NCBI RefSeq assembly: GCF_002939475.1
Contig: NZ_PKFQ01000001.1
Span: 4,027,001 to 4,091,000 of the forward strand
Direction: 5' to 3'
Source of the DNA: Streptomyces cinnamoneus
Lineage (GTDB): Bacteria > Actinomycetota > Actinomycetes > Streptomycetales > Streptomycetaceae
DNA: 64,000 bases
Position numbers and translations under genes: made by a program. Of the stretch, positions 15,193 through 23,861 are shown in pieces (positions within the stretch are counted from its first letter, which is position 1; each line of letters begins with the position of its first letter). Below the pieces are notes generated by a model, which worked only from the letters and a program-made list of their open reading frames with translations, did no database searches and was not told the DNA's origin.

Positions 15193-16416
15193 CTACCGCC
15201 GGCCGGAGGCCCCGGACGGGCTCGGTGTCCCGGACTCCGCCGCCCCCGGGGCGGCCGGGGCGGTCGCGCGTACCGTCCCGGGCCGCTCCCGTGTCGTCGC
15301 CGCCGCGAGACCCGTGGCGAGCACCGCCAGGACCGTCGCCGCCAACGGGAACCAGCGCTCGCCCAGCAGGGCGATCGCGATGCTGCCCGCGCCGCCTCCG
15401 GCGGCGATGCCCAGGTAGAGCGCGCTGCTGTTGAGGGAGATGAGCAGCGGGGCGTTCGCCGGGTCCAAGGAAGCCAGCCTGTGGGGGAGGGCGACGGCGA
15501 CGACCCAGCCGGCGAGCGGGGCGGCCACCGCGTAGACGACCGCGCCCGGCATGCTCTCGCCCAGCCACGGCAGCGCCGCGTAGACGAGCGCGGCGACCGG
15601 GCCGCCCGCCAGCATGACCGCCCGCGCCCCCACGCGGTCGACCACCCGGCCGCCCAGCCAGCTGCCCGCCACCGAGGCGACACCCGTGACGAGCAGGATC
15701 ACGCTCAGCCGGCCCGTGTCGCCACCCGTCGCCCCGCCGACCGCGGTGGCGAGGTAGACGTAGACCGCGTTGATGGCGAGGAAGAACATGAAGGTCGTCG
15801 CGGCGGCCTCCACGACGCGGCGGTCCCGCAGCGGTGCCAGCCGTTCGCGCAGCCCCAAGGAGGCCGCCGGAGCGGGCAGTTCCCGTAGGAAGGCCGCCAG
15901 CCCCGCGAAGGCCAGCACGCCCAGCGCGACGACGAGCCACATCGTCAGCCGCCAGTCGACACGGCCCACGTACGTACCGAGCGGCACGCCGAGCGCGGTG
16001 GCGACGGTCAGGCCGCCCATCACGGTGGCCAGCGCCCGGCCCCGCTGCTCCGGCGGCACGAGCGAGGTGGCGACGGCGTTGGCGCTGGGCGTGTAGAGCG
16101 CGGCGCCGGCCGCGGCGAGCACGCGCGTGGCCAGCAGCAGCCCGTAGGTGGGGGCGACGGCGCTCAGCGCGTTCGCCACGGTGAAGAGCGCCAGCGCCGC
16201 GAGGAGCAGGCGGCGGCGCGGCCAGCGGGCCGTGAGGGTGGCGAGCACCGGCGCGAGAAGGGCGTAGGCGAGGGCGAAGACGGTGACCATCTGGCCGGCC
16301 GCGGAGACGGAGACCTCCAGGTCGTCGGCGACGAGGCCGAGGATGCCGGCCATGACCATCGAGTCGGTGCCCATGGCGAACGAGCCGAGAGCGAGTAGGA
16401 GCAGGCGGAAACGCAC
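15193..16416 (-). CDS. MFS transporter, drug:proton antiporter type
   Basis: A 407-aa permease with 12 predicted helices: A-L-G-S-F-A-M-G-T-D-S-M-V-M-A-G in helix 1, then the motif A-like R-W-P-R-R-R-L-L-L after helix 2. The GTG at 16416 is set by a very strong GGGGGAGG nine bases upstream. It is divergent from an ArsR regulator, with two palindromes in the gap covering both promoters, so its expression is probably repressed by that protein. The substrate is unknown; it resembles arabinose-efflux/AraJ-like exporters. The C-terminal 40 residues are Pro/Ala-rich and not conserved. Confidence 0.82.
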   Translation of the reverse strand: MRFRLLLLALGSFAMGTDSMVMAGILGLVADDLEVSVSAAGQMVTVFALAYALLAPVLATLTARWPRRRLLLAALALFTVANALSAVAPTYGLLLATRVLAAAGAALYTPSANAVATSLVPPEQRGRALATVMGGLTVATALGVPLGTYVGRVDWRLTMWLVVALGVLAFAGLAAFLRELPAPAASLGLRERLAPLRDRRVVEAAATTFMFFLAINAVYVYLATAVGGATGGDTGRLSVILLVTGVASVAGSWLGGRVVDRVGARAVMLAGGPVAALVYAALPWLGESMPGAVVYAVAAPLAGWVVAVALPHRLASLDPANAPLLISLNSSALYLGIAAGGGAGSIAIALLGERWFPLAATVLAVLATGLAAATTRERPGTVRATAPAAPGAAESGTPSPSGASGRR

Positions 16417-16445
16417 GAAAAAAATCCTCCCCCGGTACAGCCGGT

Positions 16446-16469
16446 ATTGTTTGACGCACGCCAAACAAT
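16446..16469. promoter_or_regulatory. operator A of the ArsR/MFS pair
   Basis: ATTGTTTG (16446-16453) and CAAACAAT (16462-16469): perfect 8-bp arms with an 8-base spacer, in the divergent promoter region. Confidence 0.7.
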
Positions 16470-16474
16470 AGAGA

Positions 16475-16496
16475 CTGTTTGACGGAAGTCAAACAG
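16475..16496. promoter_or_regulatory. operator B of the ArsR/MFS pair
   Basis: CTGTTTGAC (16475-16483), GGAA, GTCAAACAG (16488-16496): a perfect 9-bp inverted repeat sharing TGTTTG/CAAACA with operator A. Centres are 28 bases apart. Confidence 0.75.
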
Positions 16497-16530
16497 TTGT
16501 ACGGACGAGGATGGGGAGGACGAGGGCACC

Positions 16531-16851
16531 GTGAGCGGAGAACTGCTGCCGCAGCCGGCCGTCGAGGACATCGCGCTGGAGAAGGTGCTACAGGCGCTGG
16601 GGGACCCGGTGCGGCTGCACCTCTTCACGGTCTACGCGAACGGCGAGCAGTACGACTGCTCGTCCGAGCGCCTGGGCGTCGACCACCTCCACAAGTCGAC
16701 CATCTCGCACCACATGCGCGTCATGCGCGAGGCCGGCGTCACCTCGACGCGGGTCGTGGGACGCAACCGCTATGTGCGGCTGCGCCGCGAGGACCTCGAC
16801 ACCCGCTTCCCCGGCCTCGTCGCCACGCTGCTCCGGGCCGTCGAAGGCTGA
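16531..16851 (+). CDS. ArsR-family winged-helix repressor
   Basis: A 106-aa regulator with a single winged helix: L-Q-A-L-G-D-P-V-R-L-H-L-F near residue 20, then the recognition-helix region H-K-S-T-I-S-H-H-M-R-V-M-R-E-A-G. No Cys pair typical of arsenic or metal sensing is in the recognition region; one Cys occurs at Y-D-C-S, so it may sense an organic ligand. The GTG at 16531 has GAGG/GAGGG sequences upstream. It is divergent from the MFS exporter and most likely represses both genes through the two palindromes between them. Confidence 0.85.
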   Translation: MSGELLPQPAVEDIALEKVLQALGDPVRLHLFTVYANGEQYDCSSERLGVDHLHKSTISHHMRVMREAGVTSTRVVGRNRYVRLRREDLDTRFPGLVATLLRAVEG

Positions 16852-16898
16852 CGCCCGGGTCGAAGGCTGACGCGCGGGAAGATGGCCCACCGGGCCCC

Positions 16899-19040
16899 CT
16901 AGCCCAGCTCCTCCGGCAGGGGGCGGGCGTGGACGACCGCCAGCCCCGACACCGCACGCGTGAGCGCCACGTACAGCCGGCGCAGGCCCGTGCGCGTGTC
17001 GGGCTCGGCGGCGACGACCGCCGCCGGTTCGTCGAGGACCACGTAGTCGTACTCCAGGCCCTTGGCGAGGGACGCGGGCACCAGCGTGAGGCGGGAGTCC
17101 GCCGAGGTCTCCTCGCCGGGGGCGAGGAAGGGCAGGCCAGCCGCCGTCAGCACCCCGGTCAGCACGGGGATCCGGTCGTCCGCCGCGATCAGGCCGACCG
17201 AGCCCTCCCGCCCCAGGGCCTCGCGGCAGGCGCCCAGGACCGCCGCGTCCAGCGCCTCCGGCGCCACCTCGCGCACCGAGAAGTCGCCCGCGGACTCGCG
17301 CACCGACGTCGCCTCCGCGAGCCCCGGCGCGATCGCGGGCAGCAACCGCGACGCGTACGCGATGACCTCGCGCGGCACCCGGAAGCCCTGCGTCAGCTCC
17401 TCCACAGCCGCGTCCGGCTTGCCCAGGTGCGCAAGCGCCTCCGCCCAACTGGTCGTCGCCCAGGGCGTCGTGCCCTGCGCGAGGTCGCCCAGGACCGTCG
17501 CCGACCCCGTCGTGCAGCGGCGGCCCACCGCCCGGTACTGCATGGGGGAGAGGTCCTGCGCCTCGTCCAGCACCACGTGCCCGAGGGAAGGGGTGCGGGC
17601 CACGAGGTCGGACGCCTCGTCGACCAGCACCGCGTCCGCCGACGACCACTTGGCGGACTTCACCCCGCGCGCCGGCTTCGCCCACAGCACCGCCCGCTGC
17701 TCGTCCTCGTCCAGGACGCCCGCCGCGTGCTCCGCCAGGAACTCCGCGTCGGACAACAGCCGCAGCACCAGCTTGGCCGGGTCGACCGCCGGCCAGATCG
17801 CCTTGACCGCCGCCTTCACCGCCGCGTTGCGCGCGACCGCGTCCTGCACGCGGTCGTCCGGCGCCTCACCCGCCTCCTCCATCCGTACGAGCACCGCGTG
17901 CGCGATCCGCTGCGGCAGCGCCTCACGCGCCGCCCCATAGCGCATGTCGCGCGCCAACAACTCCCGCACCATCTCCTCGATCTCGTACGCCGGCACCCGC
18001 CAGCGCCGCGAGCCACGCACCACGATCACCGGCTCCACCGGCATCGTCACCCCCGACCGCACCGCGCGCCGCAGCACCTCGGCCATGCGGGCGTCCCCCT
18101 TGAGGCGGGCGGCGACCGGGTCGTCCGTGCCGCGTACCTCCACGTGGGCGACCAGGTCGTCGACGGTGGCCTGCGCCACGTTCAACTCGCCGAGCGCGGG
18201 CAGGACCTGCTCGATGTAGCGCAGGAAGGACCGGTTCGGCCCGATCACCAGCGTGCCGGTCCGGGCGAGCCGCTCGCGGTGGGCGTACAGCAGATAGGCG
18301 ACCCGGTGCAGGCCCACCGCGGTCTTCCCGGTGCCGGGCGCGCCCTGGACGCAGACCGTGCCCCCGATGCCGGCGCGGACGATCTCGTCCTGCTCCGGCT
18401 GGATCGTGGCCACGATGTCGCGCATCGGACCGACGCGCGGCCGCTCGATCTCGCTCTGGAGCAGCCGGCTCGCCCGGTCGTCCGAGGTGGTGTCGGTGAG
18501 GTCCTCGTCCTCGTAGGCCGTCAACTCGCCGCCCGTGTAACCGAAGCGCCGCCGCAGCCGCACGTCCATCGGCTCCTTCTTGGACGCCCGGTAGAACGGC
18601 TGGGAGACGGGCGCGCGCCAGTCGATGACCATGGGGTCGCCGGCCGCGTCGTGCACGTGCCGCCGGCCGATGTAGAACTGCTCGCCCCCGGCGCCCTCCG
18701 CCCGCTCGGCACCCGGCGCGTGGAGGTAGTCCAGACGGCCGAAGAAGAGCGGGGTGTGCGCGAGGTCGGCGAGCGCGGTGATCCGCTCGTCGATCTGCCG
18801 CCGCAGCACCTGGGCGTTGACCCAGTTGGCGGCGACGTCCTTGATGTCGAGCGCCTCGACGTCGGCCCGCATGGCCCGCAGGGCCGCGCGGGAGGAGGCG
18901 AGATGGGCGCGCTCGCGGGCGAGCGGACCGGCCGCGTCGGCTGTGTCGGTCGCGTCGGCAGTGTCGGTCACAGGGGTCGGCGTGTCCGTCACGGACGGGT
19001 CGGCGGGCGGGAACGCGGGCACGGCAGGGCCTCCAGGCAT
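16899..19040 (-). CDS. HelD/HelR-like UvrD-type helicase (RNA polymerase recycling)
   Basis: A 713-aa superfamily 1 protein. After an acidic, Thr/Asp-rich N-terminus comes a coiled region with R-A-H-L-A-S-S-R-A-A-L, then I-G-R-R-H-V ... V-I-D-W-R-A-P characteristic of HelD. Walker A is Q-G-A-P-G-T-G-K-T-A-V-G near residue 230, Walker B is V-V-L-D-E-A-Q-D-L-S, and the last motif is Y-V-A-L-T-R-A-V. HelD proteins bind RNA polymerase and pull it off DNA; the actinobacterial HelR subgroup has been shown to give rifamycin tolerance. The rifamycin-associated inverted repeat expected before inducible helR genes was not seen. The ATG at 19040 has a weak ribosome-binding site. Confidence 0.85.
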   Translation of the reverse strand: MPGGPAVPAFPPADPSVTDTPTPVTDTADATDTADAAGPLARERAHLASSRAALRAMRADVEALDIKDVAANWVNAQVLRRQIDERITALADLAHTPLFFGRLDYLHAPGAERAEGAGGEQFYIGRRHVHDAAGDPMVIDWRAPVSQPFYRASKKEPMDVRLRRRFGYTGGELTAYEDEDLTDTTSDDRASRLLQSEIERPRVGPMRDIVATIQPEQDEIVRAGIGGTVCVQGAPGTGKTAVGLHRVAYLLYAHRERLARTGTLVIGPNRSFLRYIEQVLPALGELNVAQATVDDLVAHVEVRGTDDPVAARLKGDARMAEVLRRAVRSGVTMPVEPVIVVRGSRRWRVPAYEIEEMVRELLARDMRYGAAREALPQRIAHAVLVRMEEAGEAPDDRVQDAVARNAAVKAAVKAIWPAVDPAKLVLRLLSDAEFLAEHAAGVLDEDEQRAVLWAKPARGVKSAKWSSADAVLVDEASDLVARTPSLGHVVLDEAQDLSPMQYRAVGRRCTTGSATVLGDLAQGTTPWATTSWAEALAHLGKPDAAVEELTQGFRVPREVIAYASRLLPAIAPGLAEATSVRESAGDFSVREVAPEALDAAVLGACREALGREGSVGLIAADDRIPVLTGVLTAAGLPFLAPGEETSADSRLTLVPASLAKGLEYDYVVLDEPAAVVAAEPDTRTGLRRLYVALTRAVSGLAVVHARPLPEELG

Positions 19041-19343
19041 ACGCGGAACACGACGGCATACGGCGGGATGAGCGGTGAGCCGGCCGGTTTCCGTCCGGAC
19101 GGCGGCGCTCCCGAAGCGATGCGGGAGGCGGGGGAACGAGGGAGTGTAGCCAGCCGGGTCAGGCGGCGCGAACGGTTTTTCCGCGCCCGGACGGCCCGTG
19201 CGGCCCCCGCACCCCGGGAGCCCTCAGGGTCGCCGTCCGTCTCCCGTAGGGGACGGCATGATCCTCGGGTCGTACGCGGGCGCTCGCGCGTTTACACCGG
19301 CAGGCCGATGCCCGGGCGCCGCCCCGGCGCCACCATGGAAGAC
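19041..19343. other. 300-base intergenic region
   Basis: Between the HelD-like gene and the 46-aa ORF. It is GC-rich with no convincing frame, repeat or strong hairpin; it should hold the promoters of both genes. Confidence 0.5.
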
Positions 19344-19484
19344 ATGACCACGGCATCCATCACCCCGGACCCCACCCCCTCCGCCTCACCCCTCGCCAAC
19401 GCCCTTCGCGTCATCAAGGCGTTCGCCGGCGCGGCCGTCAGCGTCGCCCTGCTCGGGCAGTACGCGGACGAGCGCAGGGCCTAG
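19344..19484 (+). CDS. 46-aa putative amphipathic/membrane peptide
   Basis: M-T-T-A-S-I-T-P-D-P-T followed by a Pro/Ser linker, then a hydrophobic helix (A-F-A-G-A-A-V-S-V-A-L-L-G) and a charged tail Y-A-D-E-R-R-A. GGAA lies just before the ATG at 19344; an in-frame ATG nine bases earlier is possible. It ends three bases before the convergent XPB stop. Small but with good codon bias. I recall similar short proteins near this helicase in other streptomycetes but cannot verify that here. Confidence 0.45.
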   Translation: MTTASITPDPTPSASPLANALRVIKAFAGAAVSVALLGQYADERRA

Positions 19485-19487
19485 CCC

Positions 19488-21134
19488 TCAGGCGTCCTCC
19501 CCCGCCAGCAGCGAGTCCGCGTCCACGATCCGGTACGCGTACCCCTGCTCCGCCAGGAAGCGCTGGCGGTGCGCCGCGAAGTCCTGGTCGACCGTGTCGC
19601 GGGCCACGACGGAGTAGAAGCGGGCCTCGTGCCCGTCGGCCTTCGGACGCAGCACCCGGCCCAGGCGCTGTGCCTCCTCCTGGCGCGAGCCGAAGGTGCC
19701 CGACACCTGGATGGCCACCGTCGCCTCGGGCAGGTCGATGGAGAAGTTCGCCACCTTCGACACCACCAGCACCTTCAACTCGCCCTCACGGAACGCGTCG
19801 AAGAGCTTCTCGCGCTGCGCGTTGGACGTCTCGCCCTTGATCACGGGCGCGGCCAGGTGCTCGCCCAGCTCGTCGAGCTGGTCGATGTACTGGCCGATCA
19901 CCAGCGTCTGCTCGCCGCGGTGCTTGCGCACCAGCGCCTCCGTGACCTTCCGCTTCGTGGCCGTCGTCGCGCAGTACCGGTACTTCTCCTCCGTCTCCGC
20001 CGTCGCGTACGCCAGCCGCTCGGAGTCCGTGAGGTTGACCCGCACCTCGACGCAGTCCGCCGGGGCGATGTAGCCCTGCGCCTCGATCTCCTTCCACGGC
20101 GCGTCGAAGCGCTTCGGCCCGATGAGGGAGAAGACGTCCGACTCGCGGCCGTCCTCCCGCACGAGCGTCGCCGTCAGCCCCAGGCGCCGCCGCGCCTGGA
20201 GGTCGGCCGTGAACTTGAAGACCGGCGCCGGCAGCAGGTGCACCTCGTCGTAGACCACCAGGCCCCAGTCCCGGGAGTCGAACAGCTCCAGGTGCGGGTA
20301 GACGCCCTTCCGCTTGGTCGTCAGCACCTGGTACGTGGCGATGGTGACCGGGCGGATCTCCTTCTTCGTCCCGCTGTACTCGCCGATCTCGTCCTCGGTG
20401 AGCGACGTCCGCTTCACCAGCTCGTGCTTCCACTGCCGCGCGGAGACGGTGTTGGTCACCAGGATCAGCGTCGTCGCCTTCGCCCTGGCCATCGCGCCCG
20501 CGCCGACGAGCGTCTTGCCCGCGCCGCACGGCAGCACCACCACGCCCGAGCCGCCGTGCCAGAAGCCCTCCACGGCCTGCCGCTGGTAGGGGCGCAGCGC
20601 CCAGCCGTCCTCGTGCAGCTCGATCGGGTGGGCCTCGCCGTCGACGTAGCCGGCCAGGTCCTCGGCGGGCCAGCCGAGCTTGAGGAGCGCCTGCTTGATC
20701 TGGCCCCGCTCGGAGGGGTGGACGGCCACGGTGTCGGGGTCGATCCGGGCGCCGACCAGCGGCTGGATCTTCTTCGACCGGAGGATCTCCTCCAGCACCG
20801 GCCGGTCCGTGCTCTCCAGCACCAGCCCGTGCGTGGGGTGCTTGACCAGCTTCAGTCGCCCGTAGCGGGCCATGGTCTCGGCGATGTCGACGAGCAGGGC
20901 GTGCGGCACCGGGTAGCGGGAGTGGGCGACCAGCGCGTCGACGACCTGCTCGGCGTCGTGCCCGGCGGCGCGGGCGTTCCACAGGCCCAGCGGCGTGACC
21001 CGGTAGGTGTGGATGTGCTCGGGCGCCCGCTCCAGTTCCGCGAACGGCGCGATGGCGCGACGGCACGCCTCCGCCTGCTCGTGGTCCACCTCCAGCAGCA
21101 GGGTCTTGTCGCTCTGGACGATCAAGCAGGACAC
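19488..21134 (-). CDS. XPB/ERCC3-type DNA repair helicase, 5' end remodelled by insertion
   Basis: A 548-aa superfamily 2 helicase. Walker A is P-C-G-A-G-K-T-L-V-G near residue 205, motif II is V-V-Y-D-E-V-H-L-L-P, the R-E-D motif follows L-T-A-T-L-V-R-E-D-G-R-E, and motif VI is Q-R-L-G-R-V-L-R-P. In this genome the protein should begin V-S-G-P-L-I-V-Q-S-D-K-T, but an integrated element replaced the first codons. Translation now starts at a GTG (21134) supplied by the element, giving V-S-C-L-I-V-Q-S-D-K-T, with a new GGAGG five bases upstream. The native start lies 6.6 kb away at 27722. The gene therefore probably stays active but has lost its own promoter. Confidence 0.92.
   Translation of the reverse strand: MSCLIVQSDKTLLLEVDHEQAEACRRAIAPFAELERAPEHIHTYRVTPLGLWNARAAGHDAEQVVDALVAHSRYPVPHALLVDIAETMARYGRLKLVKHPTHGLVLESTDRPVLEEILRSKKIQPLVGARIDPDTVAVHPSERGQIKQALLKLGWPAEDLAGYVDGEAHPIELHEDGWALRPYQRQAVEGFWHGGSGVVVLPCGAGKTLVGAGAMARAKATTLILVTNTVSARQWKHELVKRTSLTEDEIGEYSGTKKEIRPVTIATYQVLTTKRKGVYPHLELFDSRDWGLVVYDEVHLLPAPVFKFTADLQARRRLGLTATLVREDGRESDVFSLIGPKRFDAPWKEIEAQGYIAPADCVEVRVNLTDSERLAYATAETEEKYRYCATTATKRKVTEALVRKHRGEQTLVIGQYIDQLDELGEHLAAPVIKGETSNAQREKLFDAFREGELKVLVVSKVANFSIDLPEATVAIQVSGTFGSRQEEAQRLGRVLRPKADGHEARFYSVVARDTVDQDFAAHRQRFLAEQGYAYRIVDADSLLAGEDA
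21115..21127. other. attL junction of the XPB element
   Basis: The core TGGACGATCA followed by AGC. The left side is the XPB reading frame; the right side is element sequence carrying the new start codon and GGAGG (21140-21144). Confidence 0.8.
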
Positions 21135-21161
21135 ACATACCTCCGCAGATAGGATCGTCGC

Positions 21162-22799
21162 GTGACAGACACCACACCTGCCACTGCGCGGGCCATGCCC
21201 CGTGCCCGGCGCCCGAAAGGCGTCGCAGCGAACGCGCCCGGTATGCGCGCTGCTGTCTACGTTCGCCTTTCCCGTGAAACTGAAGAGTCTACTTCCCCGG
21301 AGCGCCAGCGTGCGGCGTGCGAGGCGTTGTGCCAGGCCAGGGGCTGGCAGGTCATAGCCGTCGAAGAGGACATCGACGTCTCTGGCTACTCGCGGGGGCT
21401 TGATCGTCCGGGACTCCAGCGGATCTTGGCCCGGCTCGCAGAGTTCGACGTGATCGTGTTCTTCAAGATCGACCGTCTCGCGCGGTCCACGGTGGACTTC
21501 GCCGAGATCATGAAGATCACGCAGAACGAGGGCGTGGCGCTCGCGTCGGCCAGCGAGCCGCTGGACCTCACGTCGTCCATGGGGCGCGCCATGGCGAAGG
21601 TGATCGCGGTCTTCGCGGAGCTGGAGTCCGACACCATAGGGATGCGTGTCTCCAACGCTCACGAGCACCTGCGACGGGAAGGCCGCTGGACGGGCGGTCG
21701 CGTCCCGTACGGCTACCAGGTGGCCCCGAACCCGGACGGTCCCGGGCGCGTGCTGGTGGTGAACCCGGAGGAGGCGAAGACGGTCCGGGAGATCGTGGGG
21801 CGGGTCCTTGAGAAGGACTCCTTGATGAAGATCGCGACGGATCTCACCAAGGCCGGCGTTCCCTCGCCCGGCCACTCGTCCCGGCAGACCAGCGGCAAGC
21901 GCACCGACTCGAAGCAGTGGTACACGACCACGCTCAAGAGCCTCCTCACCAATCCGCAGCTCCTCGGGCAGGTCATCGAAGACGGCAAGCCGATCCTCCG
22001 CACGGACGGGCTGCCGCTCGTGACCCGCCCGCCGATCCTGGACATGGATACGTGGCACGCCTTGCAGGACGAGCTGAAGCGGCGCACCGGGGCCGGTGAA
22101 CGGCGCCGCCACAACACGGCGTTGCTGCGCGCTGTCCTGTACTGCGGAGTGTGCGCGTCCCGGATGTACACCTACACGTCCAAGGGCAGACTTCGTTACC
22201 GCTGCATCGGCCGCCTGAAGCAGCGGCAGCGCACGGGCGAACAGGGCGGTTGCTACGGCCCGTCCGTCCCGGCAGAGCACACGGAGGAGCACGTCACGGG
22301 GCAGTTCCTGGAGAAGTTCGGGAGCTTGCAAGTCGTGCGCATGGTGGAGCACGTCGGGGAGGACTTCCGCCCGCAGATCCGCCAGGCGGAGGAGGCGTTG
22401 AGCGACCTGGAGAAGGACCGGTACGAACGGGGCCTCTTCAAGGGCGACGACGGTGCGAAGCGCTACGCAGACCAGTACGCCAAGCTGGAGGACCGCCTTG
22501 CCTCGCTGAAGGAGAAGCAGCGCAACGCCAAACCGGCGGGCATGGAGGCGGTGCCCACGGGCCGGACGTTCGGCGAACTGTGGAAGGCGGCGGACGTGGA
22601 GGGGAAGCGGGATCTCCTGCTGGAAGCAGGCGCGTACGTGGAGGTTGCTCCGGCCAAGCGGGGCGCACAACGACTGGACACGTCCCGACTCGCCGTCTTC
22701 TTCGGGGAGGACGGCAAGATCCGCAGGGCTGACGCGGACGGCAAGGACGTGGAGGAGGTCATCCGGGAGGCCGTAGCCCGAGATCTCGAAATGACGTAA
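21162..22799 (+). CDS. large serine integrase
   Basis: A 545-aa site-specific recombinase, apparently intact. The catalytic Ser is residue 37 in A-V-Y-V-R-L-S, followed by S-T-S-P-E-R-Q-R and D-V-S-G-Y-S-R-G-L-D-R-P-G. The resolvase domain ends with the E-helix (A-K-V-I-A-V-F-A-E-L-E-S). The recombinase domain follows (G-R-V-P-Y-G-Y), then a zinc ribbon (L-Y-C-G-V-C ... Y-R-C) and a coiled-coil region. The GTG at 21162 has no Shine-Dalgarno, but TAGGAT six bases upstream could be a -10 box of a leaderless transcript. It starts 28 bases from the divergent XPB start. It catalysed the insertion described for this element. Confidence 0.95.
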   Translation: MTDTTPATARAMPRARRPKGVAANAPGMRAAVYVRLSRETEESTSPERQRAACEALCQARGWQVIAVEEDIDVSGYSRGLDRPGLQRILARLAEFDVIVFFKIDRLARSTVDFAEIMKITQNEGVALASASEPLDLTSSMGRAMAKVIAVFAELESDTIGMRVSNAHEHLRREGRWTGGRVPYGYQVAPNPDGPGRVLVVNPEEAKTVREIVGRVLEKDSLMKIATDLTKAGVPSPGHSSRQTSGKRTDSKQWYTTTLKSLLTNPQLLGQVIEDGKPILRTDGLPLVTRPPILDMDTWHALQDELKRRTGAGERRRHNTALLRAVLYCGVCASRMYTYTSKGRLRYRCIGRLKQRQRTGEQGGCYGPSVPAEHTEEHVTGQFLEKFGSLQVVRMVEHVGEDFRPQIRQAEEALSDLEKDRYERGLFKGDDGAKRYADQYAKLEDRLASLKEKQRNAKPAGMEAVPTGRTFGELWKAADVEGKRDLLLEAGAYVEVAPAKRGAQRLDTSRLAVFFGEDGKIRRADADGKDVEEVIREAVARDLEMT

Positions 22800-22817
22800 G
22801 CGCACCTGAGCGCCCGT

Positions 22818-22853
22818 CGGCCCGTTGCTGGGGAATTCCCTGGTAGCGGGCCG
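22818..22853 (+). terminator. terminator after the integrase
   Basis: CGGCCCG (22818-22824) pairs with CGGGCCG (22847-22853), extended inward by partial TGCT/GGTAGC pairing, followed by TTCGT. It lies 19 bases after the integrase stop. Confidence 0.6.
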
Positions 22854-23108
22854 TTCGTGCGTTCTAGGGTGTTTCTGCGGCTTCTGAGGTGTTGTCGGTG
22901 GCTGCGCCTAGGGTCGGGAGGTGTCGAACTTCGGTCGCGATTTTGTCAGGGAGGTGACGAAGCGACGTTGTGGGGGGTGGGTCTGCATGCGCCTGCTTTG
23001 CTTCTTTGCGCCCCGTCCGGAGACCAGCCCTTCCCCTTGCGGTTACTGGCTTGCGGCGCCCTTGCCGCAGCGTTTCAAGATCAACAAAAAGAGAGGTAGG
23101 GGTCTCGC
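22854..23108. other. element intergenic region
   Basis: 255 bases between integrase terminator and the HNH gene. A 63-codon frame from GTG at 22921 runs across it but has no properly spaced ribosome-binding site and no recognisable pattern. GAGAGGTAGGGG just before 23109 is the ribosome-binding site of the next gene. Confidence 0.4.
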
Positions 23109-23861
23109 TTGACGGCCCTTGATGAGTCGCGCGTCATCTGTTCGGAGTGCGGCGCCCCGCATGAGCGTCCCAACCGCAGGACGTGCGGGGCACAGCTGTG
23201 CGTGGAGTCGGCCCGGTTGCAGATTGCCGCCAAGCGGGCGCGTGAAGCGGTGCGTGCTGCTGTCGGCGCTCCCCGCTGCCAGCGTTGCAATGAGCCGCAT
23301 GGGCGTGATGCGTGGGCGCGGTACTGCATGGGTTGCGCTGAAGAGGCGGAGGAGTCACGCAAGGAGGAGCGCCGCAAGCAGGTGCAGCGGGAGCAGGAAA
23401 AGGCAGCCCAGAAACCGTGCCAGGGCCCGAAGTGCTCCAACCCTGTCGGGCCTTCAAGAAACCGGAGTCGCTTGTACTGCTCGGAGGAATGTAGTCGCGC
23501 CGCTGAGTACATCCGCAAGCGTGCCCGTACCAAGCCTGACCCGGTGCCATGTCGACGCTGCGGCAAGCCGGTGATTCTCAAGTTCCGCGATGGCGTGTGC
23601 CGCTCCTGTCAGCAGATGCAGCGCACGGTGGCGCGCCGGGTGACGCTCCAGCGCCGAATACGCGAGGCACACGGAGACGCCGGGTGCTTCCACTGCGCCG
23701 CTCCGCTGCCCGAAGGGGGCGTGATCGATCACCTGCGCCCCATCTCGCGCGGTGGCCTGTCGACGCCTGCGAACATGCGCGTGGTCTGCGTGCCGTGCAA
23801 CACGTCGAAGAAGGATCAGCTCATGGACGAGTGGTCGCCGCCGCATCTGATGGCGCGCTGA
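23109..23861 (+). CDS. multi-zinc-ribbon protein with C-terminal HNH nuclease domain
   Basis: A 250-aa protein. Four or more Cys clusters come first: I-C-S-E-C-G-A-P with R-T-C-G; C-Q-R-C-N with Y-C-M-G-C; C-Q-G-P-K-C with L-Y-C-S-E-E-C; and C-R-R-C-G-K-P with C-R-S-C. A highly charged helix (E-E-R-R-K-Q-V-Q-R-E-Q-E-K) lies between. The last 60 residues form an HNH fold: C-F-H-C-A-A-P-L, V-I-D-H-L-R-P-I-S, G-L-S-T-P-A-N-M-R-V-V-C-V-P-C-N. The start is TTG at 23109 with a strong ribosome-binding site. It could nick or cut DNA for the element or act in defence; the target is unknown. Confidence 0.8.
   Translation: MTALDESRVICSECGAPHERPNRRTCGAQLCVESARLQIAAKRAREAVRAAVGAPRCQRCNEPHGRDAWARYCMGCAEEAEESRKEERRKQVQREQEKAAQKPCQGPKCSNPVGPSRNRSRLYCSEECSRAAEYIRKRARTKPDPVPCRRCGKPVILKFRDGVCRSCQQMQRTVARRVTLQRRIREAHGDAGCFHCAAPLPEGGVIDHLRPISRGGLSTPANMRVVCVPCNTSKKDQLMDEWSPPHLMAR

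Noticed and set aside
16479..19484. A 1000-codon plus-strand open frame across the HelD-like gene
   Set aside because: Its body is low-complexity Arg/Gly/Asp translation antisense to the helicase; only the last 46 codons, with their own ATG, are kept as a small gene.
22921..23112. 63-codon frame between integrase and HNH gene
   Set aside because: No properly spaced ribosome-binding site, no recognisable pattern, Cys/Arg-rich composition of unselected sequence.
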